A DNA stretch of 64,000 bases from assembly GCA_027587225.1 (NCBI GenBank), contig JAPDDQ010000012.1:1-64000 (forward strand), read 5' to 3'. Source of the DNA: Solirubrobacter taibaiensis (lineage in GTDB: Bacteria > Actinomycetota > Thermoleophilia > Solirubrobacterales > Solirubrobacteraceae). This document shows positions 39,812-50,850 of this stretch, piece by piece (positions within the stretch are counted from its first letter, which is position 1; every line of letters begins with the position of its first letter). The translations under genes and the position numbers were made by a program. The notes under the pieces were generated by a model. It was not told the origin of the DNA. It was given only the letters and a program-made list of their open reading frames with translations, and made no database searches.

Positions 39812-40819
39812 ATGGGCGACAAGACGCATACCGTCCGTTTCGAACCCGTCGGCATCGAGATCGAGGTCAACGAGGACGAGACGATCCTCAACGCGGCGTT
39901 CGCGCAGGGCATCATGCTCATGCACGGCTGCAAGGAGGGTCAGTGCTCGGCGTGCAAGTCGTTCATCCTCGAGGGTGAGGTCGACCTCGACCGTTACTCG
40001 ACGTTCGCGCTCCCCGATTTCGAGGAGGCCGAGGGGTGGACGCTGCTGTGCCGCGCCCACCCCTACTCGGACCTCGAGATCGAGCTGATCAACTACGACG
40101 AGGAGATCATCCACGGCGGCGTGCCGCCCCGGACGATCTCCACGTCGGTCGAGTCGGTCGAGGCCCTCACCTCGGACATCTACTCGCTCAAGCTCACGCC
40201 ATCCGAGCCGTTCGAGTTCAAGCCCGGGCAGTACGTGGACATCCAGATCCCGGGCACCGAGCTGCACCGCTCGTTCTCGATGGCCAACACCGACTCGGGC
40301 TCGCTCGAGTTCATGATCAAGCACTACGAGGGCGGCAAGTTCAGCGGCCTGCTCTCGGACGGCGCGATCAAGCCCGGTGACGAGATCAACGTCACCGGGC
40401 CCTACGGGGTCTTCACCCTGCGCCCCAGCTCGCCGCGCCGGCTGCTGTTCATCGGCGGCGGCGCGGGCATGGCCCCCATCCTCTCGCTGCTGCGGGCGCT
40501 GCACGCGTCCGGCTCCGAGCGCGAGAAGGCCTACTACTACGGCGCCCGCACCGAGGCTGACCTCTTCCAGGTCGAGGAGCTCGAGAGCCTGCAGTGCGGG
40601 TTCGTCCCCGCCCTCTCCGAGGACAGCAACGGTTGGAAGGGCGAGAGCGGGTTGATCACCGACGTGGTCAACCGGCTCGAGGGCGACATCACCGAGGTCG
40701 ACGCCTACGTCTGCGGTCCGCCGCCGATGGTGGAGGCGACGATCGCGCTGCTCGAGGCCAAGGGCGTGCCCGAGGCGCACATCTATTACGACAAATTCAC
40801 CACCACCGCGGACGAGTGA
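39812..40819 (+). CDS. prmB: Propane monooxygenase reductase component
   Basis: This 335-residue electron-transfer protein has an N-terminal plant-type 2Fe-2S ferredoxin domain with the Cys motif CKEGQCSACKS and a later Cys (TLLCRA). An FAD domain (HRSFSMANT) and an NAD-binding domain (GGGAGMAPILSLL, CGPPPM) follow. It passes electrons from NADH to the diiron hydroxylase. It starts 10 nt after prmA and is followed 9 nt later by prmC. Confidence 0.94.
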   Translation: MGDKTHTVRFEPVGIEIEVNEDETILNAAFAQGIMLMHGCKEGQCSACKSFILEGEVDLDRYSTFALPDFEEAEGWTLLCRAHPYSDLEIELINYDEEIIHGGVPPRTISTSVESVEALTSDIYSLKLTPSEPFEFKPGQYVDIQIPGTELHRSFSMANTDSGSLEFMIKHYEGGKFSGLLSDGAIKPGDEINVTGPYGVFTLRPSSPRRLLFIGGGAGMAPILSLLRALHASGSEREKAYYYGARTEADLFQVEELESLQCGFVPALSEDSNGWKGESGLITDVVNRLEGDITEVDAYVCGPPPMVEATIALLEAKGVPEAHIYYDKFTTTADE

Positions 40820-40828
40820 GGAGACCGT

Positions 40829-41929
40829 ATGGCCACAGAGGTCAAGGAACGCAGCGTCCCCAAGCCAGTGTTCACGGACGCTGAAGCGGGAGCCAAGGAA
40901 TTCCCGTCCTGGCAGAGCCGCAGCTACAACTACTTCGAGCCGCGCAAGCGCCGCGCGACCGTCTATGAGGACGTCACGATCGACGTCCAGCCGGACCCGG
41001 ACCGCCACCTGACGCAGGGCTGGGTGTACTCGTTCGCCAACGGGGACGCCGGGTACCCGCAGGACTGGTCGGCGCTGAAGTCCTCCAACTGGCATGCGTT
41101 CCTCGATCCGAACGAGGAATGGGAGCAGACGATCTATCGCAACAACGCGAACGTCGTCCGCCAGATCTCGCAGAACATCGAGCACGGTCGCACCGGGCAC
41201 GTGTTCCAGGCCATGAACCCTGCGTGGGTCAAGGTCATCGCCCACCACGTGTTCGCGTGGGCGCACCTGGAGCAGGGCATCGGCATGCACGTGTACACGC
41301 CGGCGCAGCGTGACGCCCCGACGAACATGATCAACAACGCGATCTGCGTCGGCGCCGTCCACAAGCTGCGCTTCGCGCAGGACCTGATCCTCTACAACCT
41401 CGCGCTCTCCGAGGAGATCGAGGGCTTCGAGGACAAGGCCCACATCGCGACGTGGCAGGAAGACCCGATCTGGCAGCCGACCCGTGAGCTGGTCGAAGGC
41501 CTTACCGGCATCCGCGACTGGTCGGAGGCGTTCTTCGCCACGACCGTCGTCTTCGAGCCGCTGGTCGGCGAGCTCTTCCGCTCGGGCTTCGTCATGCAGG
41601 CCGCCGCGCTTCAGGGCGACTTCGTGACGCCGACGATCATGGGCGCCGGCGAGTCCGACGCGGCGCGCGAGCAGCGTGGCGCGCGGGCCCTGTTCCGCAT
41701 GTTGGCCGACGACGAGGCCAACGGCGCGGCCAACAAGGCCACGATGCAGGGCTGGCTCGAGGAATGGACGCCGAAGGCGATGAACGCCGCGCGCAACCTG
41801 CAGCCGATCTGGTCGCAGATCTCCGAGAAGGTCGTGCGCTTCGAGGACTCGCTGGACCGCTCGCGCACGCGCTTCGAGGGCCTGCTGTCCGACATCGGCC
41901 TCGAGACCCCCAAGGAGGTCAAGGCATGA
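40829..41929 (+). CDS. prmC: Propane monooxygenase hydroxylase beta subunit
   Basis: This 366-residue ferritin-like beta subunit of the hydroxylase is structural and lacks a full diiron ligand set. Family features are RRATVYEDVTIDVQPDPDRHLTQGW and the helical body with FAWAHLEQGIGMHVY. It forms the hydroxylase core with PrmA. It has a good ribosome binding site (gaggag) and its stop overlaps the prmD start as ATGA. Confidence 0.94.
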   Translation: MATEVKERSVPKPVFTDAEAGAKEFPSWQSRSYNYFEPRKRRATVYEDVTIDVQPDPDRHLTQGWVYSFANGDAGYPQDWSALKSSNWHAFLDPNEEWEQTIYRNNANVVRQISQNIEHGRTGHVFQAMNPAWVKVIAHHVFAWAHLEQGIGMHVYTPAQRDAPTNMINNAICVGAVHKLRFAQDLILYNLALSEEIEGFEDKAHIATWQEDPIWQPTRELVEGLTGIRDWSEAFFATTVVFEPLVGELFRSGFVMQAAALQGDFVTPTIMGAGESDAAREQRGARALFRMLADDEANGAANKATMQGWLEEWTPKAMNAARNLQPIWSQISEKVVRFEDSLDRSRTRFEGLLSDIGLETPKEVKA

Positions 41930-42270
41930 CCGAATTCGTTTCTGATCGCACGTCCTCCAACAAGGCGGGCGTGACGCTGATGAACAATCAGGTCGGCTAC
42001 GTCGTCGCCGACGTGATGCGCGGCAAGAAGGACATCACGATCACCGAGTTGCCGTCGATGATCCGGGTCGACGGCATCAACCGGATCGACTTCGACTACG
42101 AGGAGATCGCGGAGGCGCTCGGCTGGGAGGACTTCGGCAACAACGACTTCGAAGAGATCATGTCGACGCACTACGGGCGTATGGTTGTCCTCGACGATCG
42201 CGTCGTCATGTTCGCCAATCCGGAGGACGCCGCCGAGTACATCGACTTCGACCTCCAAGTCGTCGAGTAG
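41926..42270 (+). CDS. prmD: Propane monooxygenase coupling (effector) protein
   Basis: This 114-residue MmoB/DmpM-family regulatory protein without cofactors (NNQVGYVVADVMRGKK, MIRVDGINRIDFDYEEI) binds the hydroxylase to gate O2 and substrate access. It is overlapped with prmC and followed by a TTG-started amidohydrolase. Confidence 0.94.
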   Translation: MTEFVSDRTSSNKAGVTLMNNQVGYVVADVMRGKKDITITELPSMIRVDGINRIDFDYEEIAEALGWEDFGNNDFEEIMSTHYGRMVVLDDRVVMFANPEDAAEYIDFDLQVVE

Positions 42271-42283
42271 CGGGGGAGGATCC

Positions 42284-43339
42284 TTGTACGTAAAGGACGG
42301 CAAGAATTACTTCATCTTCGACTCCCACCTGCACTTCTGGGACGCCTCACCGGCGAACTGGAAGCCGGGGGCCGAGGAGTACGCCAAGGGCTGGATCGAG
42401 TGCTTCCACGCCTATCAGGGCCTCGGCCCGGCGGAGACGCACTGGCCTCTGGAGAAGTTCCAGAAGTACACCCTCGAGGACTTCGAGAAGGACGTCTTCG
42501 TCGACGGCGGCGTCGACGCGGCGGTCTTCCAGTCCACGTACCTGAAGGAGTGGTACACGGACGGGTTCAACGACGCCGCCCAGAACGGCGCGTTGATCGA
42601 GCGGTTCCCGGACAAGAAGCTGATCATCAACGGTCGCTTCGACCCGCGTGAGGGCACGGCCGGGCTCGAGGAGCTCGAGGCCGACGCCAAGAAGTACAAC
42701 ATGCAGGGCGTCAAGCTCTACACCGCCGAGTGGCATCAGGGCTCGCGTGGCTGGAAGCTGGACGACGAGATCGCGAAGCCCTTCTACGCGAAGTGCATCG
42801 AGCTCGGGATCAAGAACATCCACGTCCACAAGGGCCCGACGATCTGGCCGCTGGACAAGGACGCGTTCGACGTCTCCGACGTCGATCACGTGGCCACCGA
42901 CTACAACGGCGACCTGAACTTCATCGTCGAGCACGTCGGCCTGCCGCGGATCGAGGACTTCTGCTTCATGGCGACGCAGGAGCCCAACGTCTACGCCGGC
43001 CTGTCGGTCGTCGTCGGCGGCCTGATGCACGCCCGCCCGGCCTTCTTCGCGAAGGTCATGGGCGAGCTGCTGTTCTGGGTCGGCGAGGACAAGATGCTGT
43101 TCGGGTCCGACTACGGGATCTGGGAGCCGAAGTGGCAGATCGAGGGCCTCCTGGACTGGGAGATGCCCGACCACTTCGCCTACAGCGACTTCCCGCGGCT
43201 GGACGAGAGCGGCAAGCGCAAGATCCTCGGGCTCAACGCCGCCAAGCTGTACGGCGTCGAGGTCCCGGCGGAGCTCCAGAACGTCGAGGGCACGCCCGCC
43301 GCTCAGGAGGACGCGCAGCTCGTCGAGGGAGCCGTGTGA
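42284..43339 (+). CDS. Amidohydrolase family protein of the propane monooxygenase operon
   Basis: This TIM-barrel amidohydrolase (ACMSD-like) of about 351 residues has the HxH start FDSHLHFWDA, central IHVHKGPTIWPL, the VEHVGLPRIEDFCF strand and the late Asp in LFGSDYGIWEP. This gene accompanies mim/prm operons in other actinobacteria, where its role is still unclear; helping hydroxylase maturation or handling a metabolite have both been considered. The TTG at 42284 sits 3 nt after the ribosome binding site ggggagga. The stop overlaps the next GTG. Confidence 0.88.
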   Translation: MYVKDGKNYFIFDSHLHFWDASPANWKPGAEEYAKGWIECFHAYQGLGPAETHWPLEKFQKYTLEDFEKDVFVDGGVDAAVFQSTYLKEWYTDGFNDAAQNGALIERFPDKKLIINGRFDPREGTAGLEELEADAKKYNMQGVKLYTAEWHQGSRGWKLDDEIAKPFYAKCIELGIKNIHVHKGPTIWPLDKDAFDVSDVDHVATDYNGDLNFIVEHVGLPRIEDFCFMATQEPNVYAGLSVVVGGLMHARPAFFAKVMGELLFWVGEDKMLFGSDYGIWEPKWQIEGLLDWEMPDHFAYSDFPRLDESGKRKILGLNAAKLYGVEVPAELQNVEGTPAAQEDAQLVEGAV

Positions 43340-43977
43340 GTCTCCGCTCCCGAGTCCAAGAGGCGCTCGGGACGGTCTACGACCCGGAGCTGGACGAACC
43401 CGTCACCACCCTTGGGTTCGTCGGCTCCGTGGTTGTGGTCGGCGGGGCCGTGGCCGTCCGGCTGCGGCTTCCGACGCCCCAGTGCGCGCCGAACTTCGCG
43501 TTCCTGATGGCCGCGGACGCTTCCCGCGCGATCTGGCGGCTCGACGGCGTGGAGTCGGTCGACGTGACGCTCGAAGACCACTACACGGGCGACGAGATCA
43601 ACGCGACGGTCAACGCGGGGCGCTCGTTCGCGGACGCCTTCCCCGGGGAGACCCGGGGGGAGCTGGACGCGCTGCGAGCGCTGTTCCAGCGCAAGGCGCT
43701 GCTCGCTCGCCAGTCGCGGTTGCTGGAGGTGCCGGCGGCGCGGCTGGGTGACCTGCACGGGCCGGACGCGGACCGCGTGCGCGAGCTGCGCCGGGCCCTG
43801 GGGATCGACGCGTCCGACGACGCCGCGCCCTACGTCACCGGTGACGGTGTGCCGGTCTCGGCGGACGACCAGCGGTTCCGGCGCATGGCGTCGCTCACCG
43901 CACTGTCCTTGGAGACCAACGGCGGCATGTGCCGCGATCTGTTGCGGGTTCGATACGGGGAGGAAGTAGCCGCATGA
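43336..43977 (+). CDS. MIP18/DUF59 iron-sulfur cluster assembly-like protein
   Basis: This 213-residue protein begins with a MIP18 (DUF59) domain (LGTVYDPELDEPVTTLGFVG, LPTPQCAPNFAFLMA) known from iron-sulfur cluster carriers such as SufT and PaaD. A longer C-terminal part with a Cys (NGGMCRDLLR) follows. In this operon it may help assemble the Fe-S or diiron centres of the monooxygenase (inference). It is translationally coupled on both sides (GTGA with the amidohydrolase, ATGA with the dehydrogenase). Confidence 0.84.
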   Translation: MSLRSRVQEALGTVYDPELDEPVTTLGFVGSVVVVGGAVAVRLRLPTPQCAPNFAFLMAADASRAIWRLDGVESVDVTLEDHYTGDEINATVNAGRSFADAFPGETRGELDALRALFQRKALLARQSRLLEVPAARLGDLHGPDADRVRELRRALGIDASDDAAPYVTGDGVPVSADDQRFRRMASLTALSLETNGGMCRDLLRVRYGEEVAA

Positions 43978-45002
43978 TTGCCGCTCGGTTGCACAAGTAC
44001 CACGAGGCTTTGAAGGTCGAGGAGATCGAGGACCCGAAGATCGTCGGGCCCTACGACGTGATCGTGAAGATCGGCGCCGCGGGACTCTGCCGCACCGACC
44101 TGCACATCCAGGAAGGGCAGTGGGCGGAGAAGTCCGGCGTCGAGCTGCCGTACGTCCCGGGCCACGAGAACGCGGGCTGGATCCACGAGGTCGGCTCCGG
44201 CGTGACCAACGTCGAGGTCGGCGACACCGTGATCGTCCACCCGTTCATCTCCTGCGGGCTGTGCCGGCCGTGCCGCAAGGGCGACGACATGCACTGTCAG
44301 TTCGGGGAGTTCCCGGGCATCGGGCGCGACGGCGGCTTCGCGCAGTTCCTGCACACCAGCGCGCGGTCGGTGATCAAGCTCGACCCCTCGCTGCACCCGA
44401 CGGAGATCGCGGCGCTCGCCGACGCGGGCCTCACCGCCATCCACGCCGTCAAGAAGGCGATCCCGATCCTCGGCGCCGGCACCAAGACGGTCGTGATCGG
44501 GGCCGGCGGCCTCGGTCACATCGGCATCCAGTGCCTGAAGGCCTACACGCCGACCGAGATCATCGTCATCGATCCGTCGGACAAGGCGCTCGAGCTGGCA
44601 AAGGAGACCGGCGCCGACCACACGGTGAAGGTGGACGGCACGCAGCGCGAGCTCGTGCGCGAGCTCACCGACGGCTTCGGCGCCGACGCGATCATCGACT
44701 TCGTCGGTGAGAAGGGCGCGATCGAGGACGGCGTCGAGATGGTGATGGACGGCGGCTTCTACTACGTGATCGGCTACGGCGAGAACATCAACGTGCCGAC
44801 GATCGACATCATCTCGCGCGAGATCTCCTTCATCGGCAACCTCGTCGGGACCTACATCGACCTGCAGGACCTCATGACCTTGACGGCGCAGGGCAAGGTC
44901 AAGCTCCACACCTCGCAGTACCCGCTTGACGCCATCAACGACGCGATGGCGGATCTCGACAACGGACGTTTGCAGGGCCGAGGCATTCTCGTCCCGGCGT
45001 AA
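43974..45002 (+). CDS. NAD(P)-dependent zinc alcohol dehydrogenase
   Basis: This 342-residue medium-chain dehydrogenase has a catalytic zinc site (GLCRTD, PGHENAG), a structural zinc loop with four Cys (CGLCRPCRKGDDMHC) and a Rossmann motif (VIGAGGLGHIGIQ). In propane-oxidising actinobacteria the dehydrogenase of this operon oxidises the alcohol formed by the monooxygenase, here plausibly 2-propanol to acetone. It overlaps the preceding gene by 4 nt and is followed by the chaperonin gene after 21 nt. Confidence 0.92.
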   Translation: MIAARLHKYHEALKVEEIEDPKIVGPYDVIVKIGAAGLCRTDLHIQEGQWAEKSGVELPYVPGHENAGWIHEVGSGVTNVEVGDTVIVHPFISCGLCRPCRKGDDMHCQFGEFPGIGRDGGFAQFLHTSARSVIKLDPSLHPTEIAALADAGLTAIHAVKKAIPILGAGTKTVVIGAGGLGHIGIQCLKAYTPTEIIVIDPSDKALELAKETGADHTVKVDGTQRELVRELTDGFGADAIIDFVGEKGAIEDGVEMVMDGGFYYVIGYGENINVPTIDIISREISFIGNLVGTYIDLQDLMTLTAQGKVKLHTSQYPLDAINDAMADLDNGRLQGRGILVPA

Positions 45003-46673
<1,671 letters not shown>

Positions 46674-46723
46674 TCAACGCCTTCGTCTGCCGACGCAAGC
46701 CCGGTCCGCCGCGGCCGGGCCCG

Positions 46724-47731
46724 TTGTCGGGTGCCCTGTTCTCGGTCAAGGACAACATCGAGGTGGCCGGCTGGCCGCTGTCGCTGGGGGTCCACGAAGA
46801 TGCGCCGGTGTCGTTGCGGACCGCTGTGTCCGTCCAGCGGCTGCTCGACGCCGGCGCCGCGCTGATCGGCAAGACGAACCTCCCGCCGTACGGCGGCGGG
46901 ATCGAGACGGAGAACGAGGTGTTCGGGCGCACCTCGAACCCGTATGACCGCACGCGGACGGTCGGCGGGTCCAGCGGCGGCGAGGCGGCGGCGGTCGCCT
47001 CCGGCGCGTCGCGCTTCGGGCTCGGCACCGACTCGGGCGCATCGGTCCGGCTGCCCGCGCATTGCTGCGGGCTCGCGGCACTCAAGCCGACCGCGGGGCG
47101 GGTGCCGATCGACGGCGTGATCGACGACCTCGGCCCGATCGGCGCGATGCGCGATCCGCGCACGCAGATCGGGGTGCTCGCGCGCACGGTGGCCGACGTG
47201 GAGCTGGTGCTCTCGGTCATCTCGGACCGGCCGGGGACGGGCGTGTCGTCGGCTTCGCGGGTGGGCCTGTGGCTGGAAGACGACGTGTGCGCGGAGACGG
47301 CCGCGGTGATGCGGGCGGCGGCGGACGTGCTCGGCGCGCAGGCGGTGACCGTGCCCGAGGGCGGGCACGCGGTGACGGTCTCGATCTGGCAATCCTACGG
47401 CGACGGCGCGATCGCGTACGACACGCTGGGGCGCTGGGACGCGCTCCGAGCCGAGTGGCGGCGCTTCGGCGGGCAGTTCGACGTCATCCTCTCCCCCGTG
47501 TTCCCCACTCCGGCGCCACCGCACGGCGAGCTTGCGAGCGCGCCCGACCGCACGCACTACACCAACGTGTTCAACCTCACCGGGTGGCCGGCGGCGACGG
47601 TGCGCTGCGGGACCGGTGCCGATGGGATGCCGATCGGCGTGCAGGTCGCGGCGCGGCCATGGGAGGACGAGGTCGCGCTGGCCGCCGCTGGCGTGCTCGA
47701 GCGCGCGCTGGGAGGCTACGTCGCGCCATGA
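46724..47731 (+). CDS. Amidase signature family protein
   Basis: This serine amidase of about 335 residues, shorter than the usual 450-500, keeps the Ser-cisSer-Lys triad: Lys in FSVKDN, Ser in VGGSSGGE and the nucleophile region GTDSGASVRLPAH. The TTG at 46724 is the first usable start, but family-like sequence continues upstream in frame ([19 protein letters not shown]) into the chaperonin's end, with no ATG, GTG or TTG there. The start is therefore unresolved. It lies directly behind the chaperonin and overlaps the P450 by ATGA. Substrate unknown. Confidence 0.82.
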   Translation: MSGALFSVKDNIEVAGWPLSLGVHEDAPVSLRTAVSVQRLLDAGAALIGKTNLPPYGGGIETENEVFGRTSNPYDRTRTVGGSSGGEAAAVASGASRFGLGTDSGASVRLPAHCCGLAALKPTAGRVPIDGVIDDLGPIGAMRDPRTQIGVLARTVADVELVLSVISDRPGTGVSSASRVGLWLEDDVCAETAAVMRAAADVLGAQAVTVPEGGHAVTVSIWQSYGDGAIAYDTLGRWDALRAEWRRFGGQFDVILSPVFPTPAPPHGELASAPDRTHYTNVFNLTGWPAATVRCGTGADGMPIGVQVAARPWEDEVALAAAGVLERALGGYVAP

Positions 47732-48990
47732 CCGCGATCCCCGGGCCGACCGAATCCGCTTCGCTGCAGACCGCGCGCTGGCTCGCGCGGCCGATCCGCT
47801 TCCTCGAGGACAACCGGCGGCGCTACGGCGACGCGTTCACGGTGATGTTCAAGGGCTTCAAGACGCCGCTCGTGATCGTGTCGCATCCGTCCGTGCTGCG
47901 CGCGCTGTACGGCGAGCGCGGGCACCGGATGCCGCCCGGCCGGCAGGTGACGCTCAAGCCGCTCGTCGGCGCGCGGTCGCTGCTGCTGCTGGAGGGGTCC
48001 GAGCACCTCTCGCGCCGGAAGGTGATGCTCCCGCCGTTCCGCGGCGACCGGATGCGCGCGTACGAGCCGATCATGCGCGACGCCTCCGCGCGGGCGTTGG
48101 ACGCGTGGCCGGTGGGCCGCGCGTTCGCCGTGCACCCGAGCATGCAGTCGATCACACTCGACGTGATCCTCCAGGCCGTCTTCGGGGTCTCGGACGAGAC
48201 GCGCCGCGCGCGGCTGCACCAACTGCTCGGTGACCTGTTGGCGGCCACGACGTCGATGTCGCTGCAGGTCCAGGTGCTGTTCGGCCGGATGGCGCCGCTG
48301 GAGGCGCTGCAGGTGCAGGCGGGCGAGATCGACGCGCTGCTGCTCGAAGAGATCGCGGCGCGGCGATCGTCCCCAGGTGAGGACATCTGCTCGTTGCTGG
48401 TGCAAGCCCGCTTCGAGGACGGCACCGCGATGAGCGACGGCGAGATCCGCGACCAGCTGATGACGTTGCTGATGGCCGGGCACGAGACCACCGCCACCGG
48501 ACTGGCCTGGACGCTCGATCTGCTCGTGCGCCACCCGGACGTGCTGGAGCGCGCACGTGGCGGCGACGAGACGTACTTGAAGGCGGTCGTGAGCGAGTCG
48601 CTGCGGCTGCGTCCGGTCGTGCCCCTGGCCGGGCGGCGGCTGACGGTGCCGCTGGAGGTCGACGGCCTGTCGCTGCCGGTGGGCACGGACGTGACACCGG
48701 CGATGTGGCTCACCCACACCCGCCCCGAGGAGTACCCGGAGCCCTACGCGTTCCGCCCCGAGCGGTTCCTGGAGAGCCCGCCCTCGACCTACACGTGGAT
48801 CCCGTTCGGCGGCGGTGTGCGGCGCTGCATCGGCGCCCCGTTCGCCGAGCTCGAGATGCGCGTCGTGCTCGGCGAGGTGCTGGAGCGGTTCGACCTGCGC
48901 CCGGCCGGGCGCGGCGCCGAGGGCATCGCCCGCCGCAACGTGACCTTCTCGCCGCGCCACGGCACCCGCATCGTCGCCACGCCACGTTGA
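47728..48990 (+). CDS. Cytochrome P450
   Basis: This 420-residue soluble bacterial P450 has the I-helix oxygen-activating motif AGHETTAT near residue 250, the ExxR of the K helix (ESLR, near 290) and the heme loop FGGGVRRCIGAPF with Cys367 as the iron ligand. No redox partner is encoded beside it. It is coupled to the amidase by ATGA and ends the long plus-strand run that starts at the GAF regulator. The substrate is unknown; its position suggests oxidation of a hydrocarbon or a product of the monooxygenase pathway (inference). Confidence 0.94.
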   Translation: MTAIPGPTESASLQTARWLARPIRFLEDNRRRYGDAFTVMFKGFKTPLVIVSHPSVLRALYGERGHRMPPGRQVTLKPLVGARSLLLLEGSEHLSRRKVMLPPFRGDRMRAYEPIMRDASARALDAWPVGRAFAVHPSMQSITLDVILQAVFGVSDETRRARLHQLLGDLLAATTSMSLQVQVLFGRMAPLEALQVQAGEIDALLLEEIAARRSSPGEDICSLLVQARFEDGTAMSDGEIRDQLMTLLMAGHETTATGLAWTLDLLVRHPDVLERARGGDETYLKAVVSESLRLRPVVPLAGRRLTVPLEVDGLSLPVGTDVTPAMWLTHTRPEEYPEPYAFRPERFLESPPSTYTWIPFGGGVRRCIGAPFAELEMRVVLGEVLERFDLRPAGRGAEGIARRNVTFSPRHGTRIVATPR

Positions 48991-49007
48991 GGCAGGACTC
49001 CGATGTC

Positions 49008-49030
49008 AGCGCGCGAACACTTCTCGCGCT
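49008..49030 (+). promoter_or_regulatory. Hairpin abutting the M23 gene start
   Basis: AGCGCG (49008-49013) pairs with CGCGCT (49025-49030) across an 11-nt loop that can extend the stem by two more pairs. The GTG start of the peptidase gene (49031) follows immediately, with no ribosome binding site. It may act as the end signal for the P450 operon and/or as a block on translation. Confidence 0.4.
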
Positions 49031-49873
49031 GTGTTGCTGTATCGAGCTGCCGTTCTTGCCGTCGCCACGTTGTGCTTGGTGCCGGTCTCGGCGTTCGCCG
49101 CCAGCCCCCGTGTAGCGGCGCTGCAGGTCGCGCTGCGCCACCATGGCGTGTACTCGGGCACGGTCGACGGGCTTGCCGGGCCCGGGACCGCCACGGCCGT
49201 CCGGCGGTTCCAGGCACGGCGCGGGCTGACCGCGGACGGCGTCGTCGGGCCGCGCACCCGTCGCGCGTTCGGGACGCTCGGCCGCCATCCCATCGGCAGC
49301 CGGCCGCTGCGGTCCGGCATGAGTGGATGGGACGTCGCGGCGCTGCAGTTCGCGCTCGCCGCGAAGGGTTTCCCGGGCGGTCCGGTCGACGGCGGCTTCG
49401 GCGCGCGCACGGACTCGGCGGTGCGGCGCGTGCAGACCTACGCCGGGCTCCGCGCCGACGGGGTCGCCGGCCCCGCGACGATGGCGGTGCTGCGCCGTCC
49501 GGGTCCCGCGACGCCGCTGTTGCGGATGCCGATCGCCGCGCCGATCGGTGACCGCTACGGGCCGCGCGGCAACGCCTTCCACGCCGGGCTCGACTTCCCC
49601 GCGCCGACCGGCACGACCGTACGCTCCGCGGCGCCCGGCCGGGTCACGTTCGCGGGTTTCGCCTCCGGCTGGGGCCTCGTCGTCACGGTGGATCACGGCG
49701 ACTGGAAGACCCGCTACGCGCATCTCTCCCGGGCGACCGTCGCCCCGGGCGAGTCGGTCGTGGCGGGTGAGCGCGTCGGGCTCGTCGGTGCGACCGGGTT
49801 CGCCACGGGCCCGCACCTGCACTTCGAGGTCATCGTGCGCGGCGCGAACGTGGACCCCGCGCGCGGCCTGTAG
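49031..49873 (+). CDS. Secreted M23 (LytM-type) peptidase with two peptidoglycan-binding domains
   Basis: This 280-residue exported cell-wall enzyme has a signal peptide ending at AFAAS. Two PG_binding_1 repeats cover about residues 27-75 and 98-145 (GVYSGTVDGLAGPGTATAVRRFQ; FPGGPVDGGFGARTDSAVRRVQ). The LytM domain spans about 160-275, with the zinc ligands His184 and Asp188 (HAGLD) and His264 (HLHF). It cleaves peptide cross-bridges in peptidoglycan or activates amidases. The gene appears monocistronic. It converges on a decayed M48 gene. Confidence 0.9.
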   Translation: MLLYRAAVLAVATLCLVPVSAFAASPRVAALQVALRHHGVYSGTVDGLAGPGTATAVRRFQARRGLTADGVVGPRTRRAFGTLGRHPIGSRPLRSGMSGWDVAALQFALAAKGFPGGPVDGGFGARTDSAVRRVQTYAGLRADGVAGPATMAVLRRPGPATPLLRMPIAAPIGDRYGPRGNAFHAGLDFPAPTGTTVRSAAPGRVTFAGFASGWGLVVTVDHGDWKTRYAHLSRATVAPGESVVAGERVGLVGATGFATGPHLHFEVIVRGANVDPARGL

Positions 49874-49875
49874 GA

Positions 49876-50676
49876 GTCAGCCGCTGTGAGCGAACTCTGG
49901 TAGCCGTCGATGAGCGCCCGGCCCACCGCTGGCTCCACGGGCGCGAGCTCGGCGTCAATGCGGGTCGACGTCCAGCCGTCGAGCGTGACGTGCGCGGTGT
50001 GCGGCGGGCGCCGGCGGAGCGCCTCGATGCGCCGGCCGAGCGGCGGGTGAGTGTCGAACGGCCCGGGGGCCTCGAGGCGCGCGGTTGCCAAGCGGCGCTC
50101 GATCTCGTGGCGTGGCACCGCCTGAAGCGCCGCGCGGACTTCGCCCAGCACGTCGCCTCCGCCGCCGCCCAGTGCGTGCCGCTGAACGGTCAGCTCGGCC
50201 GTGGAGTGCAGCAGCAGATGCTCGTGCAGCTCGATCACGGCCGCCGCTCCTGCCAGCTCCGCGGCCCGCTCGTCGGCCAGGTACTCCGCGCGCTGCAGGT
50301 CGCGGTACAGCAGCCGCGCTTGGAGCCACAAGGCCGCCTCGATCGGGCGCGACAGCAACCACATGAGCGGCCGTGTGACCATTCGAAGGGCCGGAGCTCC
50401 TCCAGCCCCGGCGAGTCCGGCGGCGGTTGCGTCGCGTCCGAGAGCGCGTCGAGCGCATTGACCGCCGAGCCCACCACGAGCGTGCGCCGCAGATCCCCCG
50501 CGTCCTCATGACCGATCTCGTGAGCAATCAGCGCCACGCGCTGCTGCGGCTCGAGCGTGGTCAGCAGCGGCAGCCCGAGCGTCGACCAGCTGCACCACGA
50601 CGGCGATCAGCGCCGCGAGCCCCCGCGCCGGATCCACGCGGGGCAGAATCCATCCCCTCACACTGCCCTCATTCAT
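49876..50676 (-). pseudogene. Decayed M48-type membrane metallopeptidase
   Basis: Pieces of one M48-family gene lie in different minus-strand frames. The zinc motif ALIAHEIGHEDAGDLRR and the following helix are in one frame (about 50560-50385). The downstream segment with the third ligand region (AEYLADERAAELAG) is in another (50382-49880). The short membrane start MNEGSVRGWILPRV (50676) is in a third. Two frameshifts (near 50585 and 50383) and a missing N-terminal membrane region mean it cannot make a normal protease. The last fragment has lost its stop and runs antisense into the M23 gene. Sequencing errors could mimic this, but the missing N-terminus argues for true decay. Confidence 0.75.
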
Positions 50677-50741
50677 GACCGCGCTAAGGCTATTCGCAGC
50701 GGACCACAAACGGGACCGCTGCGCCTGGGACCCACAGGGAC

Positions 50742-50833
50742 GGGCGTTCGCACGCGAGTGATGCATTTGACAACCAGGGGTTGTCAAAGTGAACACTCGC
50801 GTGCCCGGGTGGCGCGCGGGTGTTCGAGCGAGC
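50742..50833. repeat. Intergenic inverted-repeat element, copy B
   Basis: Arms of 25 nt (50751-50775 and 50779-50803) are complementary at 21 of 25 positions around a 3-nt loop; the inner TTTGACAACC/GGTTGTCAAA and the outer CACGCGAGTG are perfect. The right flank CTCGCGTGCCCGGGTGGCG (50797-50815) and gggtgttcgagcgagc (50818-50833) match copy A at 27.1 kb with one change each. It sits beside the M48 pseudogene. Confidence 0.7.
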
Positions 50834-50850
50834 TCGCCCGGGCAAACCGG

